Positions 17,841 through 27,756 are shown, counted from the stretch's first letter. The stretch is 40,647 nucleotides of DNA from Actinomycetota bacterium (GCA_020161845.1 JAIUNK010000035.1:1-40647); one strand, 5' to 3'. Notes: a model not told the origin generated them from the letters alone. Numbers and translations: made by a program.

Positions 17841-20798
17841 GTGATCCTTCTTGTCGCGCTGCACGTCGTGGCCGCGTGCGGCGCTCCCGTCGCGCTGCGT
17901 CGGCTCGGGCGCCGGGCCTTCTGGCTGCTGGCCATCGCGCCCGCCGTGGCCACCGGCTGGGCGCTGGCGAACGCCCCGATTCGGGGGTCCGCGGCACCCG
18001 TCGAACGCTACGAGTGGGCCCCCTCGATCGGCCTGTCGCTGACCTTCCGGACCGATTCCCTCGCCTGGCTGTTGTTGCTGGTCATCGGCGCCATCGGGGT
18101 CCTGGTGTTGGGCTATTGCGCCGCCTACTTCGAGGACGACGAACCCGGCCTGGGCCGCTTCGGGGCCTGCCTGACCGCCTTCGCCGGCGCCATGATCGGC
18201 CTGGTCACGGCCGACGACATGCTCCTGCTCTATGTCTTCTGGGAGATCACGACCGTCCTGTCCTACCTGCTCATCGGGCACTCCAGCCGCAGCCGGGCCA
18301 GCCGGGCCGCAGCCACCCAGGCCCTGGTCGTCACCACCTTCGGCGGGTTGGCGATGCTCGGCGGGATCGTCATCGTGGGCCAGCGCGCCGGCACCTACCG
18401 GCTCTCGGAGCTGACCGTCCCGGCCGCGCAGGACGCGGACGGCGTGCTGGTCACGGCCGTGGTGCTGCTGCTGGTCGGGGCCATCTCGAAGTCGGCGCTG
18501 GTGCCCTTCCACTACTGGCTGCCCGGGGCGATGGCCGCCCCCACTCCGGTCAGCGCCTATCTGCACGCCGCGGCGATGGTCAAGGCCGGGATCTACCTGG
18601 TGGCCCGCCTGGCCCCGGCGTACGCGCAGCTGCCCGCCTGGCGCACCGTCTGCCTGGTGCTGGGCGGCACGACGATGCTGCTCGGGGCCTACCGGGCGCT
18701 GCGGCAGCACGACCTGAAGCTGCTGTTGGCCTTCGGCACCGTCTCCCAACTGGGGTTCCTCGTCGTCCTCGTCGGCACCGGCACCGAGCAGGCCGCCCTC
18801 GCCGGGGTGACCATGCTGCTCGCGCACGCCCTCTTCAAGGGCTGCCTGTTCCTCACCGTCGGCGCGATCGACCACGCCACCGGCACGCGCGACCTCCGGG
18901 TGCTCTCCGGGCTGCGACACCGCTCGCCGGGACTGGCCGCGGCGGGCCTGCTGGGCGCCGCCTCGATGGCCGGGCTGCCGCCGCTGCTGGGCTTCGTCGG
19001 CAAGGAGGCGGTGTACACCACCTATCTCGCCACAGAAGCCGACTGGGCGCCGTACGTCCTGGTCGTCCTGGTGGCCGGGTCCGCGTTGACCGTCGCCTAC
19101 AGCGGCCGGTTCGTCTGGGGCGCCTTTCGGGACCGCGCCGACGCCGAACCCAGCCCCTTTCACGCGGCGGGCCCCGTGCTGGTCGGCATCCCGCTGCTGC
19201 TGGCCGTCGCGGGCCTGATCGCCGGGCCGATCTCGCCGCTGTTCGAGCCGGCCCTCACGGAGTACGCGCGGCTGCTCCCCGACGGCGGCGGCGAGGTGCA
19301 CCTCGGCGTCTGGCACGGGTTCGGGGCGCCGCTGCTGCTGTCCGCGGCCACGTTGCTGGTGGGCGCGGGGCTGGTCGCGGCCCGCCGACCGATCAACCGG
19401 GCCCAGACGGCGATCGGGCATCGGACCGCGCCGTACGGGGCCGACGAGGCCTACCGCGGCGGGATGCGCCGGCTGGACCACGGGTCGGTGCGGATCACCG
19501 GCACCCTGCAGCGGGGATCGCTGCCGCTGTCGATGGCGCTCATCCTGCTCACGACGCTGGGGACCACCGGCTATGCGCTGTGGGTGGCCAAACCGGTGCC
19601 GGCGACGGTGCGCCCGTACGACGACCTGGCGCAGGTCTGGGTGGCGCTGGCCACCGGCGTCGCGGCCGTCCTTGCGGCCATGGCCCGGCGCCGGATGCGG
19701 GCGGTGCTGCTGGTCGGTGCCACCGGCTATGGGTGCGCCCTGCTGTTCCTGCTGTTCGGTGCCCCAGACCTGGCGCTGACCCAGGTGCTCGCCGAGTCGG
19801 TTTCGCTGCTGGTGTTCGTCCTTGTGCTGCGGCGGTTGCCGAGCCGGTTCGACGACGACGATCGCGGCCGGCGACTCCTGCGCCTCGCCCTCGGCCTCGG
19901 CGGCGGCGCGCTCGTCACTGCGCTCGCCCTGGTGGTGCCCACCTGGCGGACCCGGCCCCCGGCCTCGACCGGGCTCGCCGAGAGCGCCCTGGACTTCGGC
20001 GGTGGCCGCAACATCGTCAACGTGATTCTGGTCGACACCCGGGCCTGGGACACCATGGGCGAGCTGTCCGTCGTCATCGCCGCCGCGACCGGCATCGCCA
20101 GCCTGATCTTCATCGACGACACCCGGCTGGCGCCGACGCGCGAGGCGCTCGCCCGGGTGCGGGCCCGGCGCGGCGGCTCCGACGCGCCGCCCCAGGGGGC
20201 CGGTGTGCCGCGCGAGGGCGCCGGCGCGGCTTCCGAGGGCGCCGAGAGCTCACCAGCGGACGCGCCCTCCCAGCGCCCGCTGTGGCTGCGCGAGGCCGAC
20301 GCGATGCACCCCGTCCGCCGCTCCCTGCTGCTCGAGGTCGTCGTCCGACTCATCTTCCACGTCGCCCTGCTGTGGTCGGTGTTCCTGCTGTTCACCGGCC
20401 ACAACAGCCCCGGCGGGGGATTCGCCGCCGGCATCGTCGCCGGGCTGGCGCTGGCGCTGCGCTATCTGGCCGGCGGCCGCGAGGAGCTGCGCTCGGCCCT
20501 GCCGGTGCCCCCCGGTCTGCTGCTCGGCACCGGCTTGTTCCTGTCCGCGGGGAACGGGCTCGCCTCGATGATCGTCGGCGGTCAGGTGCTGCAGACCTGG
20601 ATCCTGCACGCCACGCTGCCGGCGATCGGCGAGATCCACGTGGTGACCTCGCTGTTCTTCGACATCGGCGTCTACCTCGTCGTCGTCGGGCTGGTCCTGG
20701 ACATCCTGCGCAGCCTGGGCTCCGGCATCGAGGATCAGGGCGGGCTCAGTCTTGACGTCCCGGTCCCCACCGGCCCCGCGGAGGGCGAGACCCGATGA
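17841..20798 (+). CDS. mrpA: Mrp Na+/H+ antiporter subunit A fused to subunit B
   Basis: 985 aa, many membrane spans. It is the largest subunit of the Mrp complex, which exports Na+ in exchange for H+ and supports alkali and salt tolerance. Order: N-terminal proton-pumping module related to NuoL (about 1-480; YVFWEITTVLSYLLIG, KSALVPFHYWLPGAMAAPTPV with conserved Lys and His), MbhD-like DUF4040 (LFGAPDLALTQVLAESV), MbhE-like part with GGGRNIVNVILVDTRAWDT, a charged linker, and an MrpB domain (MHPVRRSLLL, FTGHNSPGGGFAAG). The A-B fusion is usual in actinobacteria. GTG start with AGGA 5 nt upstream; the stop overlaps the next start (ATGA). First gene of a six-gene operon. Confidence 0.93.
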   Translation: MILLVALHVVAACGAPVALRRLGRRAFWLLAIAPAVATGWALANAPIRGSAAPVERYEWAPSIGLSLTFRTDSLAWLLLLVIGAIGVLVLGYCAAYFEDDEPGLGRFGACLTAFAGAMIGLVTADDMLLLYVFWEITTVLSYLLIGHSSRSRASRAAATQALVVTTFGGLAMLGGIVIVGQRAGTYRLSELTVPAAQDADGVLVTAVVLLLVGAISKSALVPFHYWLPGAMAAPTPVSAYLHAAAMVKAGIYLVARLAPAYAQLPAWRTVCLVLGGTTMLLGAYRALRQHDLKLLLAFGTVSQLGFLVVLVGTGTEQAALAGVTMLLAHALFKGCLFLTVGAIDHATGTRDLRVLSGLRHRSPGLAAAGLLGAASMAGLPPLLGFVGKEAVYTTYLATEADWAPYVLVVLVAGSALTVAYSGRFVWGAFRDRADAEPSPFHAAGPVLVGIPLLLAVAGLIAGPISPLFEPALTEYARLLPDGGGEVHLGVWHGFGAPLLLSAATLLVGAGLVAARRPINRAQTAIGHRTAPYGADEAYRGGMRRLDHGSVRITGTLQRGSLPLSMALILLTTLGTTGYALWVAKPVPATVRPYDDLAQVWVALATGVAAVLAAMARRRMRAVLLVGATGYGCALLFLLFGAPDLALTQVLAESVSLLVFVLVLRRLPSRFDDDDRGRRLLRLALGLGGGALVTALALVVPTWRTRPPASTGLAESALDFGGGRNIVNVILVDTRAWDTMGELSVVIAAATGIASLIFIDDTRLAPTREALARVRARRGGSDAPPQGAGVPREGAGAASEGAESSPADAPSQRPLWLREADAMHPVRRSLLLEVVVRLIFHVALLWSVFLLFTGHNSPGGGFAAGIVAGLALALRYLAGGREELRSALPVPPGLLLGTGLFLSAGNGLASMIVGGQVLQTWILHATLPAIGEIHVVTSLFFDIGVYLVVVGLVLDILRSLGSGIEDQGGLSLDVPVPTGPAEGETR

Positions 20799-21268
20799 GC
20801 ACGAATATCACCCTGGCGCTGGTCTGTGGACTGCTCGTCGGCGTCGGCATCTACCTGTTGATGGCCCGCGGGATCGTCCGCGCGTTCCTCGGCGTGCTGC
20901 TGATGAGCAACGGCATCAACCTGCTCTTCCTGCTGGCCAGCGGCAACGCGGGCCGGCCGCCGCTGATCCGGGGCGCGGACACCGGCCAGGACGGGATGAC
21001 CGATCCCCTGCCGCAGGCGCTGGTGCTCACCGCCATCGTCATCACGTTGGCGCTGACCGGCTTCGTGCTGGCCCTGGCCTACCGGGCGGCCGAGGCGGAG
21101 CAGACCGACGCGATCACCGATGACACCGAAGACGCGCGAGTGGCGCGGGCGGGCGAGGCGGACGCCGAGAGTGAGGTCGACGTCCTGGCCGACCCGACCT
21201 CCGACGACGAGCCCGCCGATGGGGACGTGGGTGCCGAGACCGGGCCGGGCGCTGGAGCGACCCGATGA
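20795..21268 (+). CDS. mrpC: Mrp antiporter subunit C
   Basis: 157 aa, NuoK-like. Three spans: about 6-25, 30-50 (FLGVLLMSNGINLLFLLASG, with the family's SNGINL) and 75-97 (PLPQALVLTAIVITLALTGF). The core ends near residue 100 and the last 55 residues form an acidic soluble tail (VDVLADPTSDDEPADG) that is longer than typical for MrpC, about 115 aa. ATG overlaps the mrpA stop by 4 nt and the stop overlaps the mrpD ATG by 4 nt. Confidence 0.92.
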   Translation: MSTNITLALVCGLLVGVGIYLLMARGIVRAFLGVLLMSNGINLLFLLASGNAGRPPLIRGADTGQDGMTDPLPQALVLTAIVITLALTGFVLALAYRAAEAEQTDAITDDTEDARVARAGEADAESEVDVLADPTSDDEPADGDVGAETGPGAGATR

Positions 21269-22923
21269 GCGATTGGTCCTGGGTGGTGCCCTTGCCGGTC
21301 GTCGTCCCGCTCGTCGGAGCCGGGCTGGCCGTCGTGGCCGGCCGCCGCGAACGGTGGCAGCGCATCGTCAGCCTGGCCTCCTTGGGATTCACGATGGCCG
21401 CGGCGGCGGGCCTGCTCGCCGCGGCGCATCTGCTCGACCAGCCCCTGGTCGTGTCGGTCGGCGGCTGGGTCCCGCCGCAGGGGATCGTCCTGGTCGCCGA
21501 CCGGATCACCGCGTTGATGCTGCTCATCGCGTCCCTGACGACGCTGGGCGTCACGCTCTATGCGATCGGGCAGGGCCGCGACTCCCACGAGCACGGCGAC
21601 GGCGAGTCCCCCCTGCCGGTCTTCCACCCCGCGCTGCTCATCCTGATCGCCGGGGTGGACACCTCGTTCCTGTCCGGCGACCTGTTCCACATCTACGTCG
21701 GCTTCGAGATGTTGCTGGTCGCCAGCTTCGTGCTGCTCACCCTGGGCGGCACGCCCGATCGTGTGCGGGCCGGGGTGAACTACGTCTTCGTCAGCCTGCT
21801 CAGTTCGATGCTGTTCCTGACGGCGATCGCGATGATCTACGCCGCATGCGGCACCGTGAACCTCGCCCAGCTCGCGGTCCGGCTGGCCCAGCTCCCGGAG
21901 AGCCATCGCGTCCTGCTGCAGGTCCTGCTGCTGGTCGGGTTCGCGGTGAAGGCGGCGATCTTCCCGATGTCGGGCTGGCTGCCGGACAGCTATCCCACCG
22001 CGCCCGCCCCCGTCACCGCGGTGTTCGCCGGGCTGCTCACCAAGGTGGGCGTCTACGCGATCATCCGCACCCAGACCCTGCTCTTCCCCGGCGGAGGGTT
22101 CGTGCCGGACCTGCTCATGTGGGCCGCATTGGCCACGATGCTGGTCGCGATCATCGGCGCCATCGCCCAGGACGATGCCAAGCGCTTGCTGTCGTTCACG
22201 CTGGTCAGCCACATCGGCTACATGGTCTACGGGGTGGCGGTGGGCAACCAGTTGGGGTTGAGCTCGGCGATCTTCTACGTGGCCCACCACATCGTCGTGC
22301 AGACCGCCCTGTTCCTGGTCATCGGCCTCGTCGAGGCGCACGCCGGGAGCACCTCGCTGGCCCGGCTCGGCGGGGTCGCCGGCACGGCCCCGCTGGTGGC
22401 GATCCTGTTCTTCGTCCCCGCGATGAACCTCGCCGGGATCCCTCCGCTGTCCGGCTTCCTCGGCAAGGTCGGGCTGCTGCAGGCCGGGGTGGCCGCCGGC
22501 TCCCCGCTCGCCTACACCCTGGTCGCCGGGTCGTTGGTGACCAGCCTGCTCACGCTGTACGCCGTGAGCCGGGTGTGGTCCCGGGCGTTCTGGCGCTCGC
22601 CGGGCGGCGATGCGGTCTCCGATGCCGAGTCCGACACCGCGCTGCAGACCCGGCCCAGCCACGTCGTACCCGCCGATCCCGCCACCGCCGCCCGCATCGC
22701 CGCCGATCCCGCCGCCGCCGATCCCCTGGTGGCCGGCCCGGTCACCGCAGCCCGACGCACCGTGCCGAGGGGCCTGCTCTGGCCGGCCGTCCTGCTCGTG
22801 GTCGTCAGCACGGCGCTGACGCTGGCCGCGGGCCCGCTCTATGCGGTCACCGATGCCGCCGCCCGCGAGGCGACCGCCCGCGCGCCGTACATCTCCGCCG
22901 TCTTCCCCGGCGGTGTGCCGTGA
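21265..22923 (+). CDS. mrpD: Mrp antiporter subunit D
   Basis: 552 aa, NuoN/NuoM-like proton-translocating subunit with about 14 spans. Motifs: FHIYVGFEMLLVASFVLL (conserved Glu in span 5), KAAIFPMSGWLPDSYPTAPA (Lys and Pro-rich loop) and DDAKRLLSFTLVSHIGYM. It acts with MrpA as a putative ion path. A non-conserved Ala/Pro-rich cytoplasmic stretch is inserted near residues 445-500 before the last span. ATG and stop each overlap the neighbouring genes by 4 nt. Confidence 0.93.
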   Translation: MSDWSWVVPLPVVVPLVGAGLAVVAGRRERWQRIVSLASLGFTMAAAAGLLAAAHLLDQPLVVSVGGWVPPQGIVLVADRITALMLLIASLTTLGVTLYAIGQGRDSHEHGDGESPLPVFHPALLILIAGVDTSFLSGDLFHIYVGFEMLLVASFVLLTLGGTPDRVRAGVNYVFVSLLSSMLFLTAIAMIYAACGTVNLAQLAVRLAQLPESHRVLLQVLLLVGFAVKAAIFPMSGWLPDSYPTAPAPVTAVFAGLLTKVGVYAIIRTQTLLFPGGGFVPDLLMWAALATMLVAIIGAIAQDDAKRLLSFTLVSHIGYMVYGVAVGNQLGLSSAIFYVAHHIVVQTALFLVIGLVEAHAGSTSLARLGGVAGTAPLVAILFFVPAMNLAGIPPLSGFLGKVGLLQAGVAAGSPLAYTLVAGSLVTSLLTLYAVSRVWSRAFWRSPGGDAVSDAESDTALQTRPSHVVPADPATAARIAADPAAADPLVAGPVTAARRTVPRGLLWPAVLLVVVSTALTLAAGPLYAVTDAAAREATARAPYISAVFPGGVP

Positions 22924-23444
22924 GCCGGCGGAGATCCTGGGCCCGGCCGCGACTGCTGCCCCTGCTCGCGCTGACGCTGCTGTGGACGGCGCTGTTCGGG
23001 GACTGGAGCGTCGGCAACACCGTGGCGGGCCTGCTGCTGGCCACGCTCATCCTCGTGCTCTTCCCGATGCCCCCGGTCATCGCCGGGCTGCGGCTGCACC
23101 CGGTGGGTGCGGTGATCCTGGTCGCCAGATTCCTCGTCGATGTGGTGGTGGCGAGCCTGGAGGTGGCCTACAAAGCGGTCGCGCCCTGGTATCGCCCCGC
23201 GGGCCGCTTCCTGCGCGTGCCGCTGCGCGGCACCAGCGACCTGACCCGCGTCATCACCGCGGAGCTGTGCTCCCTGGTGCCCGGCTCGCTGGTGGTCGAC
23301 CTCGACCCCGAGACCGGGGTGCTGATGTTGCACATCTTCGACGCCCCGACGCCGCAGCGGCTGGCGGCCGCCGTACGCCGGGTGCACGAGCAGGAACGCC
23401 GGGTGCTGCGGGCGCTCAGCGCGAGTGAGGTGGTCGCGCGATGA
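22920..23444 (+). CDS. mrpE: Mrp antiporter subunit E
   Basis: 174 aa. Two or three N-terminal spans (about 11-60, including LLALTLLWTALFGDWSVGN, and 60-85), a conserved YKAVAPWYRP turn, then a soluble domain with LTRVITAELCSLVPGSLVVD and LMLHIFD typical of MrpE. GTG start at 22920 overlaps the mrpD stop (GTGA). It is needed for assembly and activity of Mrp complexes in studied species. Confidence 0.9.
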   Translation: MSRRRSWARPRLLPLLALTLLWTALFGDWSVGNTVAGLLLATLILVLFPMPPVIAGLRLHPVGAVILVARFLVDVVVASLEVAYKAVAPWYRPAGRFLRVPLRGTSDLTRVITAELCSLVPGSLVVDLDPETGVLMLHIFDAPTPQRLAAAVRRVHEQERRVLRALSASEVVAR

Positions 23445-23782
23445 GCCCGGTCGTCGCCACCCTCGGCTACTCCCTGCTGGGCATCGCCACGCTGCTGACG
23501 CTGATCCGAATCGCGCGGGGCCCCAGCGTGCTGGACCGGGCGGTCGGGGCCGAGGTGCTCGTGGCGATCGTCATCTGCACCGTCGGCCTGGACGCCGTGC
23601 TCGGTCGGCACGCCGACACGCTGCCGATCCTGGTGTCGCTGTCCCTGCTGGGCTTTCTGGGCTCGGTCGCCATCGTGCGGCTCGTCCCCCGCGACGTCGA
23701 CCCCGGCCGGTCCCCGGTGGGCGGGGCCGGAGCGGGCGGCGTCGAGGCCGGCGCCGCCGAGGACCGCGAGGAGCCCCGATGA
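23441..23782 (+). CDS. mrpF: Mrp antiporter subunit F
   Basis: 113 aa with three spans. RIARGPSVLDRAVGAEVL is the family signature at about 24-41, followed by LVAIVICTVGLDAVLG and a third span at about 65-86 (VSLSLLGFLGSVAIVRLV). The Gly/Ala/Glu-rich tail after residue 90 is not conserved. It overlaps both neighbours by 4 nt (ATGA). Confidence 0.92.
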   Translation: MSPVVATLGYSLLGIATLLTLIRIARGPSVLDRAVGAEVLVAIVICTVGLDAVLGRHADTLPILVSLSLLGFLGSVAIVRLVPRDVDPGRSPVGGAGAGGVEAGAAEDREEPR

Positions 23783-24099
23783 GCTGGGACGCTGTCGCCG
23801 ACGGAGCCGCCCTGGTGGCGGTGCTGCTGGGCGCGCTGATGAACCTCACCACCGGCATCGGTCTGGTGCGCCTGCCGGACCTGTTCTCCCGCCAGCACGC
23901 CGGCGCCAAGCCGCAGGTCCTCGGCGTTCTGCTGACGCTGCTCGGGGTCGGCCTGGCGCTGCGGGATCGCTCCGCCACGGTGATGCTGCTGGTGGTGGCG
24001 GCCTTCCAACTGTTGACCGTGCCGGTCTCGGCGCACATGGTGACCCGGGCCGGCTACCGCGGCTACGTCGAGAACCCCGACGCCGATCCCGAGCCCTAG
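23779..24099 (+). CDS. mrpG: Mrp antiporter subunit G
   Basis: 106 aa with three spans. GIGLVRLPDLFSRQHAGAKP carries the family's RLPD-x-x-x-R-x-H-A core; then LGVLLTLLGVGLAL and a third span ending PVSAHMVTRAGY. It completes the A(B)CDEFG set, so the operon encodes all seven Mrp functions in six genes. ATG at 23779 overlaps the mrpF stop by 4 nt. Last gene of the operon; it converges on the chemoreceptor gene. Confidence 0.92.
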   Translation: MSWDAVADGAALVAVLLGALMNLTTGIGLVRLPDLFSRQHAGAKPQVLGVLLTLLGVGLALRDRSATVMLLVVAAFQLLTVPVSAHMVTRAGYRGYVENPDADPEP

Positions 24100-24106
24100 C
24101 GGGCGA

Positions 24107-24140
24107 GCCAGCTAGCCCTCGCGGGCGAGCCCGGGCTGGC
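24107..24140. terminator. Inverted repeat between convergent mrpG and chemoreceptor genes
   Basis: GCCAGC (24107-24112) and GCTGGC (24135-24140) close a stem enclosing further GC-rich pairing; an 11-bp direct repeat GCGGGCGAGCC (24099 and 24121) overlaps it. It fills the 41-bp gap between two converging stop codons and is probably a bidirectional terminator. Confidence 0.5.
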
Positions 24141-25739
24141 CTAGTAGCGGAACTTGGCCGCGACCTTTTCCACGCTGACCGCGAGCGCCGCAACCTCCGC
24201 GGCCCCCTCGGCCGACCGGTCGGCGCCCTGCTCCGACTCGCGGGCCAAGCCGACCACGGTCTCCAGGTCGTGGGCGATCTGGCCGGTGCCCTGCGAGGCG
24301 TCGCTGACCGAACGGGCCATCTCGTTGGTGGTCATCGTCTGCTCCTCGACCGCCGAGGCCACGGTGACCTGAGCGTCGCTGATCCGCGCGATGATCCCGG
24401 AGATCTTGGTGATGGCCTCGACCGCCTCGCCGGTGTCCCGCTGAATGGCCTCGACCCGCTGGCCGATGTCCTCGGTGGCCTTCGCGGTCTCCTGCGCCAG
24501 GTCCTTGACCTCGTTGGCGACGACCGCGAAGCCCTTGCCGGCCTCACCGGCGCGGGCCGCCTCGATCGTGGCGTTCAGCGCCAGCAGGTTGGTCTGCTCG
24601 GCGATCGCCGTGATCACCTTGACGACATTGCCGACCTCGACCGAGGACTCCCCGAGCCGGCTCACGGCCTGCCGCGTCTCATCGGCGGCGGAGACCGCCT
24701 CCTGGGCGATGTCCCGGGCGCTGGTGGTGTTCGTGGAGATCTCGCGGATGGAGGCGCTCATTTCCTCGGCCCCCGCGGCCACGGTGGAGACCACCGTGGA
24801 GACGCTGTTCGCCGACTCCGCCGCACGCCGCACCTGCGCGGCGGCCGCCTGCGCGCCTTGCCGCATCTTTTCGGCGGTCGACCCGAGCCCCTGGGCCGAG
24901 GTCGACAGCTGCGTGGCGTTCTGCGCGAGGTCGGCCATGGCGGGCTGCAGGACGTCGAGGACGCGGTTCACATCGCCGCTGACCCGGCCGACCTCGTCCG
25001 CGCCGGTCACATCGCTGCGCACGTCCAGGCGTCCGTCGGCCACCTGGGCCAGCGCCTGCCCGACGCGTCCCAGGCGGGTCGAGATGACGCGGGCCAGGCC
25101 CAGGGCCAGGGCCACCGCCAGCAGGATGGCGACCAGGGCCACGGCTCCGATCAGGAGGGTCGCCCGAGACGCGTCGGCGGCCATCGCGTCCACCGAGTCC
25201 GCCACCCGCTTGTTGACCGAGTCCTGCAGGGCGGTGACCGCCTTGACCGCGGCCAGGTAGTGCGGGACGGCCTCGCCGATGCGGACGACGTGATAGGCGT
25301 CGTCGTTGTTGGCTCGGGCCAGCGGCACCAGTTTGCTGTCCCGAACCTGCCGTAGCAGGCCGATCTCGGCGACGATGGTGTCGACCTGAGCTGCCTCGCC
25401 GGTCCCAGCCGAGGCCTTGAAGTCCGCGGCGCGCTGGTCCAGCGTGGCGTCGTTCGCCTTCACCTTCGTGATGGTCTCGTCCAGCTTGGCGGTCGGCAGC
25501 GCGGCGAGGTCATACACGTCGAAGCGGGTCTGCGCGATGCTGGTCTGCAAGGCGGACAGCTTCTGCAGGCTGCGCACCTCGCGATCGTCGAGGTTCTGCC
25601 CCGCCTGGGCGGCGTTGCGAGTCTGCAGGACGCCGGTCATGGCCACGGTGGCCAGCAGGACCAGGATGATCCCGAACGCAGCGAACAGCTTGGTCGAGAT
25701 CCGAGCATCGTCGAGCATCCGACGGAAAACGGAGGGCAT
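24141..25739 (-). CDS. Methyl-accepting chemotaxis protein
   Basis: 532 aa membrane chemoreceptor. TM1 at about 18-37, a periplasm-side four-helix-bundle sensor (about 40-190, [19 protein letters not shown]), TM2 at about 194-217, a HAMP linker, and a long signalling coiled coil with the conserved tip [20 protein letters not shown] through GFAVVANEV (about 380-410) that contacts CheA and CheW. There is no C-terminal NWETF-type CheR tether. No other che or flagellar gene is in the window, so partners must be elsewhere; alternatively it serves a non-flagellar pathway. The ligand is unknown. ATG at 25739 has AAGGA 6 nt upstream. It stands alone between mrpG and dciA. Confidence 0.93.
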   Translation of the reverse strand: MPSVFRRMLDDARISTKLFAAFGIILVLLATVAMTGVLQTRNAAQAGQNLDDREVRSLQKLSALQTSIAQTRFDVYDLAALPTAKLDETITKVKANDATLDQRAADFKASAGTGEAAQVDTIVAEIGLLRQVRDSKLVPLARANNDDAYHVVRIGEAVPHYLAAVKAVTALQDSVNKRVADSVDAMAADASRATLLIGAVALVAILLAVALALGLARVISTRLGRVGQALAQVADGRLDVRSDVTGADEVGRVSGDVNRVLDVLQPAMADLAQNATQLSTSAQGLGSTAEKMRQGAQAAAAQVRRAAESANSVSTVVSTVAAGAEEMSASIREISTNTTSARDIAQEAVSAADETRQAVSRLGESSVEVGNVVKVITAIAEQTNLLALNATIEAARAGEAGKGFAVVANEVKDLAQETAKATEDIGQRVEAIQRDTGEAVEAITKISGIIARISDAQVTVASAVEEQTMTTNEMARSVSDASQGTGQIAHDLETVVGLARESEQGADRSAEGAAEVAALAVSVEKVAAKFRY

Positions 25740-25843
25740 GCGGCATCCTTCGAACAGAGGGATCTGGCCATGCCCTATCGCAGGTCGGACCCCACATCTG
25801 AGAATTCCTCGCCAGTAACCCCGTCGCTGACCGGGGATGATGC

Positions 25844-26458
25844 TCAGCCGTAGGTGTCGCGGGGGCCCCGGCCGCCGGGGGCGCTGCGCCGCCCGTGCCG
25901 CCAACTGCGCCCGGCCGGGCCCAGCACTCTCAGGTCCGTGACGACGCCCTCGCCGACCTCCGTGGCGAGCCGCTCCAGCAGGATCGGCACCATATAGCGC
26001 AGCTGGGTCGCCCAGCTCGTCGAGTCGGCCCGGACCGTCAGGACGCCGCCCTCGAAGTTCTCCGGCGTGACGTGTTGGGCGACCTCCGGCCCGACGACTG
26101 CGGGCCACCGAGCCACCACCGAGCCCACCGCCACATCGGCCTGCCAGCCGCGCTCGGCCACGAACCGTTCCAGATTCGAGCCCAGCAGCACCGGATCGCG
26201 GCCCTCGGCGCTCTGGGGCGGCTCCGCAGCGGCTCGGCGGCGGTGCGGGACCCGGCCGCCGCTGGAGGGCCGCAGACCGGCCGCTCGAGCCGCCTCGCGG
26301 GCCCTGGCCAAGGCGGCCGCCGCCGCCCCGCCGATGGTTTCCGCCTCCGCGTCCGGGCCGATCTCCTCAGGGCGGTGGCTGAGGGCTGCGGGGTCGGCGG
26401 CCGACCCACCCGCGTCATCCCCAGCGGGTGTGGATGAGGTTGTGGACGGTTCAACCAT
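25844..26458 (-). CDS. dciA: DciA-like (DUF721) helicase-loading protein
   Basis: 204 aa. A disordered, Ala/Glu-rich N-terminal half is followed by the DUF721/KH-like domain (about 95-190): [21 protein letters not shown] and [17 protein letters not shown] match the family's W-x-x-VVG and S-x-x-W-A-x-x-L patterns. DciA loads or supports the replicative helicase DnaB in bacteria lacking DnaC/DnaI. ATG at 26458 overlaps the recF 3' end by 8 nt and has AGGAG 7 nt upstream. In most actinobacteria gyrB comes next; here that link is broken. Confidence 0.88.
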   Translation of the reverse strand: MVEPSTTSSTPAGDDAGGSAADPAALSHRPEEIGPDAEAETIGGAAAAALARAREAARAAGLRPSSGGRVPHRRRAAAEPPQSAEGRDPVLLGSNLERFVAERGWQADVAVGSVVARWPAVVGPEVAQHVTPENFEGGVLTVRADSTSWATQLRYMVPILLERLATEVGEGVVTDLRVLGPAGRSWRHGRRSAPGGRGPRDTYG

Positions 26459-27740
26459 CGAGGAACTCCTGGGCCGCGAGCGGCTCGTCCGGCTCAAGCG
26501 GCTCGACCCGCTCGACGGCACCGTGCTCCACGCGGCACGTCGTACCCATCAGGCTCTCCGGCACGTCCGCCGGCACGGCGGCGGTCACCAGCACCTGCTC
26601 GGCATCCCGCACCAGTCCCGCGAGCCGATCCCGGCGGCCCACGTCGAGCTCGGCGAACACGTCGTCGAGGATCAGCACTGGATCGTCGCCCAGATCCCGG
26701 CGCAGCAGCTGAAACGCCGCGAGCCGCAGGCCGAGCGCGAAACTCCACGACTCGCCGTGGCTCGCGTAGCCCTTCGCCGGCAGCTGGCCCAGGTTGAGCA
26801 GGACCTCGTCCCGGTGCGGCCCGGCGAGCGTCACGCCGCGCTCGATCTCCTGGGCGCGCAGCCCGACCAGCGTCGCCAGCAGCGCCGTGCGCAGCTGCTC
26901 CGGCTCGGGCACCTCGCCGGCCGCGATGGCCGCCGCGGGCGCCTCGGCCAGGGAGCTGCGGTAGGTCGCCCGCGCGTCGGCGTGGCTCGCGCTGACCTCG
27001 TCGTACGCCGTGGCCAGGAACGGCCCCAGGTCGCGCAGCAGCCGCAACCGGGCATAGAGCAGCTGGGCGCCCACCCCGGCGAGCTGGTCGTCCCAGACGT
27101 CCAGGGTGTGCAGCGCGGTCGCCGTACGGTCCGCAGCGCCCACCGCATGGCCCGCCGCATCGCCCGGCGCCTCCCGGCCCGCGCGTCCCCCGCCGGCCCG
27201 GCTCCCCCGCCGCCCGCCGCGGCGCAGGTCGGGTGCCGCCGATTTCAGCAGCGCATTGCGCTGCCGCAGGATCTTGTCGTAGTCGGCCCGCACCCCCGCC
27301 CACCGCGGCTGCCGCGCGACCAGGAGGTCGTCGAGGAACCGGCGCCGCTGGTCGGGATCCCCCTTGATCAGGCCCAGGTCCTCCGGGGCGAACAACACGG
27401 TCCGCAGCGTGCCCAACACCTCACGGGGCCGGCTCAACGGCGCCCGGTTGAGCCGGGCGCGGTTGGCCCGCCCGGGCACGATCTCGAGCTCGATGAGCTG
27501 GTCGCGACCCTCGCGCACCACGGCCCCCCGCAGCACGGCGCGCTCGGCGCCGAACCGCACCAGGGGCGCGTCCTGGGCGACCCGGTGACTGCCGAGCGTG
27601 GCCAGATAGCCGATCGCCTCGACGAGATTGGTCTTGCCCTGACCGTTGCGGCCGACCAGCGTGGTCGCGCCCGGCGTCAACGGCAGCTCCGCCGCCGCAT
27701 AGCTGCGGAAGTCCGCCAGCGTCAGATGCCGGACGTACAC
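26451..27740 (-). CDS. recF: DNA replication/repair ATPase RecF
   Basis: 429 aa. An ABC/SMC-like ATPase that helps RecO/RecR load RecA at gapped DNA. Starts [19 protein letters not shown]; Walker A GRNGQGKT, signature-like [10 protein letters not shown], and Walker [15 protein letters not shown] Gly/Arg/Ala-rich insertion of about 35 residues (starting [15 protein letters not shown]) sits in the lever-arm region and is absent from model RecF proteins. GTG at 27740 is chosen because family members begin M-Y-V-R-H-L; it lies 16 nt after the gnd stop, without a strong Shine-Dalgarno sequence. An upstream in-frame start at 27812 would run deep into gnd. Confidence 0.93.
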   Translation of the reverse strand: MYVRHLTLADFRSYAAAELPLTPGATTLVGRNGQGKTNLVEAIGYLATLGSHRVAQDAPLVRFGAERAVLRGAVVREGRDQLIELEIVPGRANRARLNRAPLSRPREVLGTLRTVLFAPEDLGLIKGDPDQRRRFLDDLLVARQPRWAGVRADYDKILRQRNALLKSAAPDLRRGGRRGSRAGGGRAGREAPGDAAGHAVGAADRTATALHTLDVWDDQLAGVGAQLLYARLRLLRDLGPFLATAYDEVSASHADARATYRSSLAEAPAAAIAAGEVPEPEQLRTALLATLVGLRAQEIERGVTLAGPHRDEVLLNLGQLPAKGYASHGESWSFALGLRLAAFQLLRRDLGDDPVLILDDVFAELDVGRRDRLAGLVRDAEQVLVTAAVPADVPESLMGTTCRVEHGAVERVEPLEPDEPLAAQEFLDG

Positions 27741-27756
27741 CCGTGGCCCGGTGCCG

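Noticed and set aside
21079-22662. 527-residue open frame antisense to mrpD
   Set aside because: Same shadow pattern; no motif and no ribosome-binding site, and it covers a clear mrpD.
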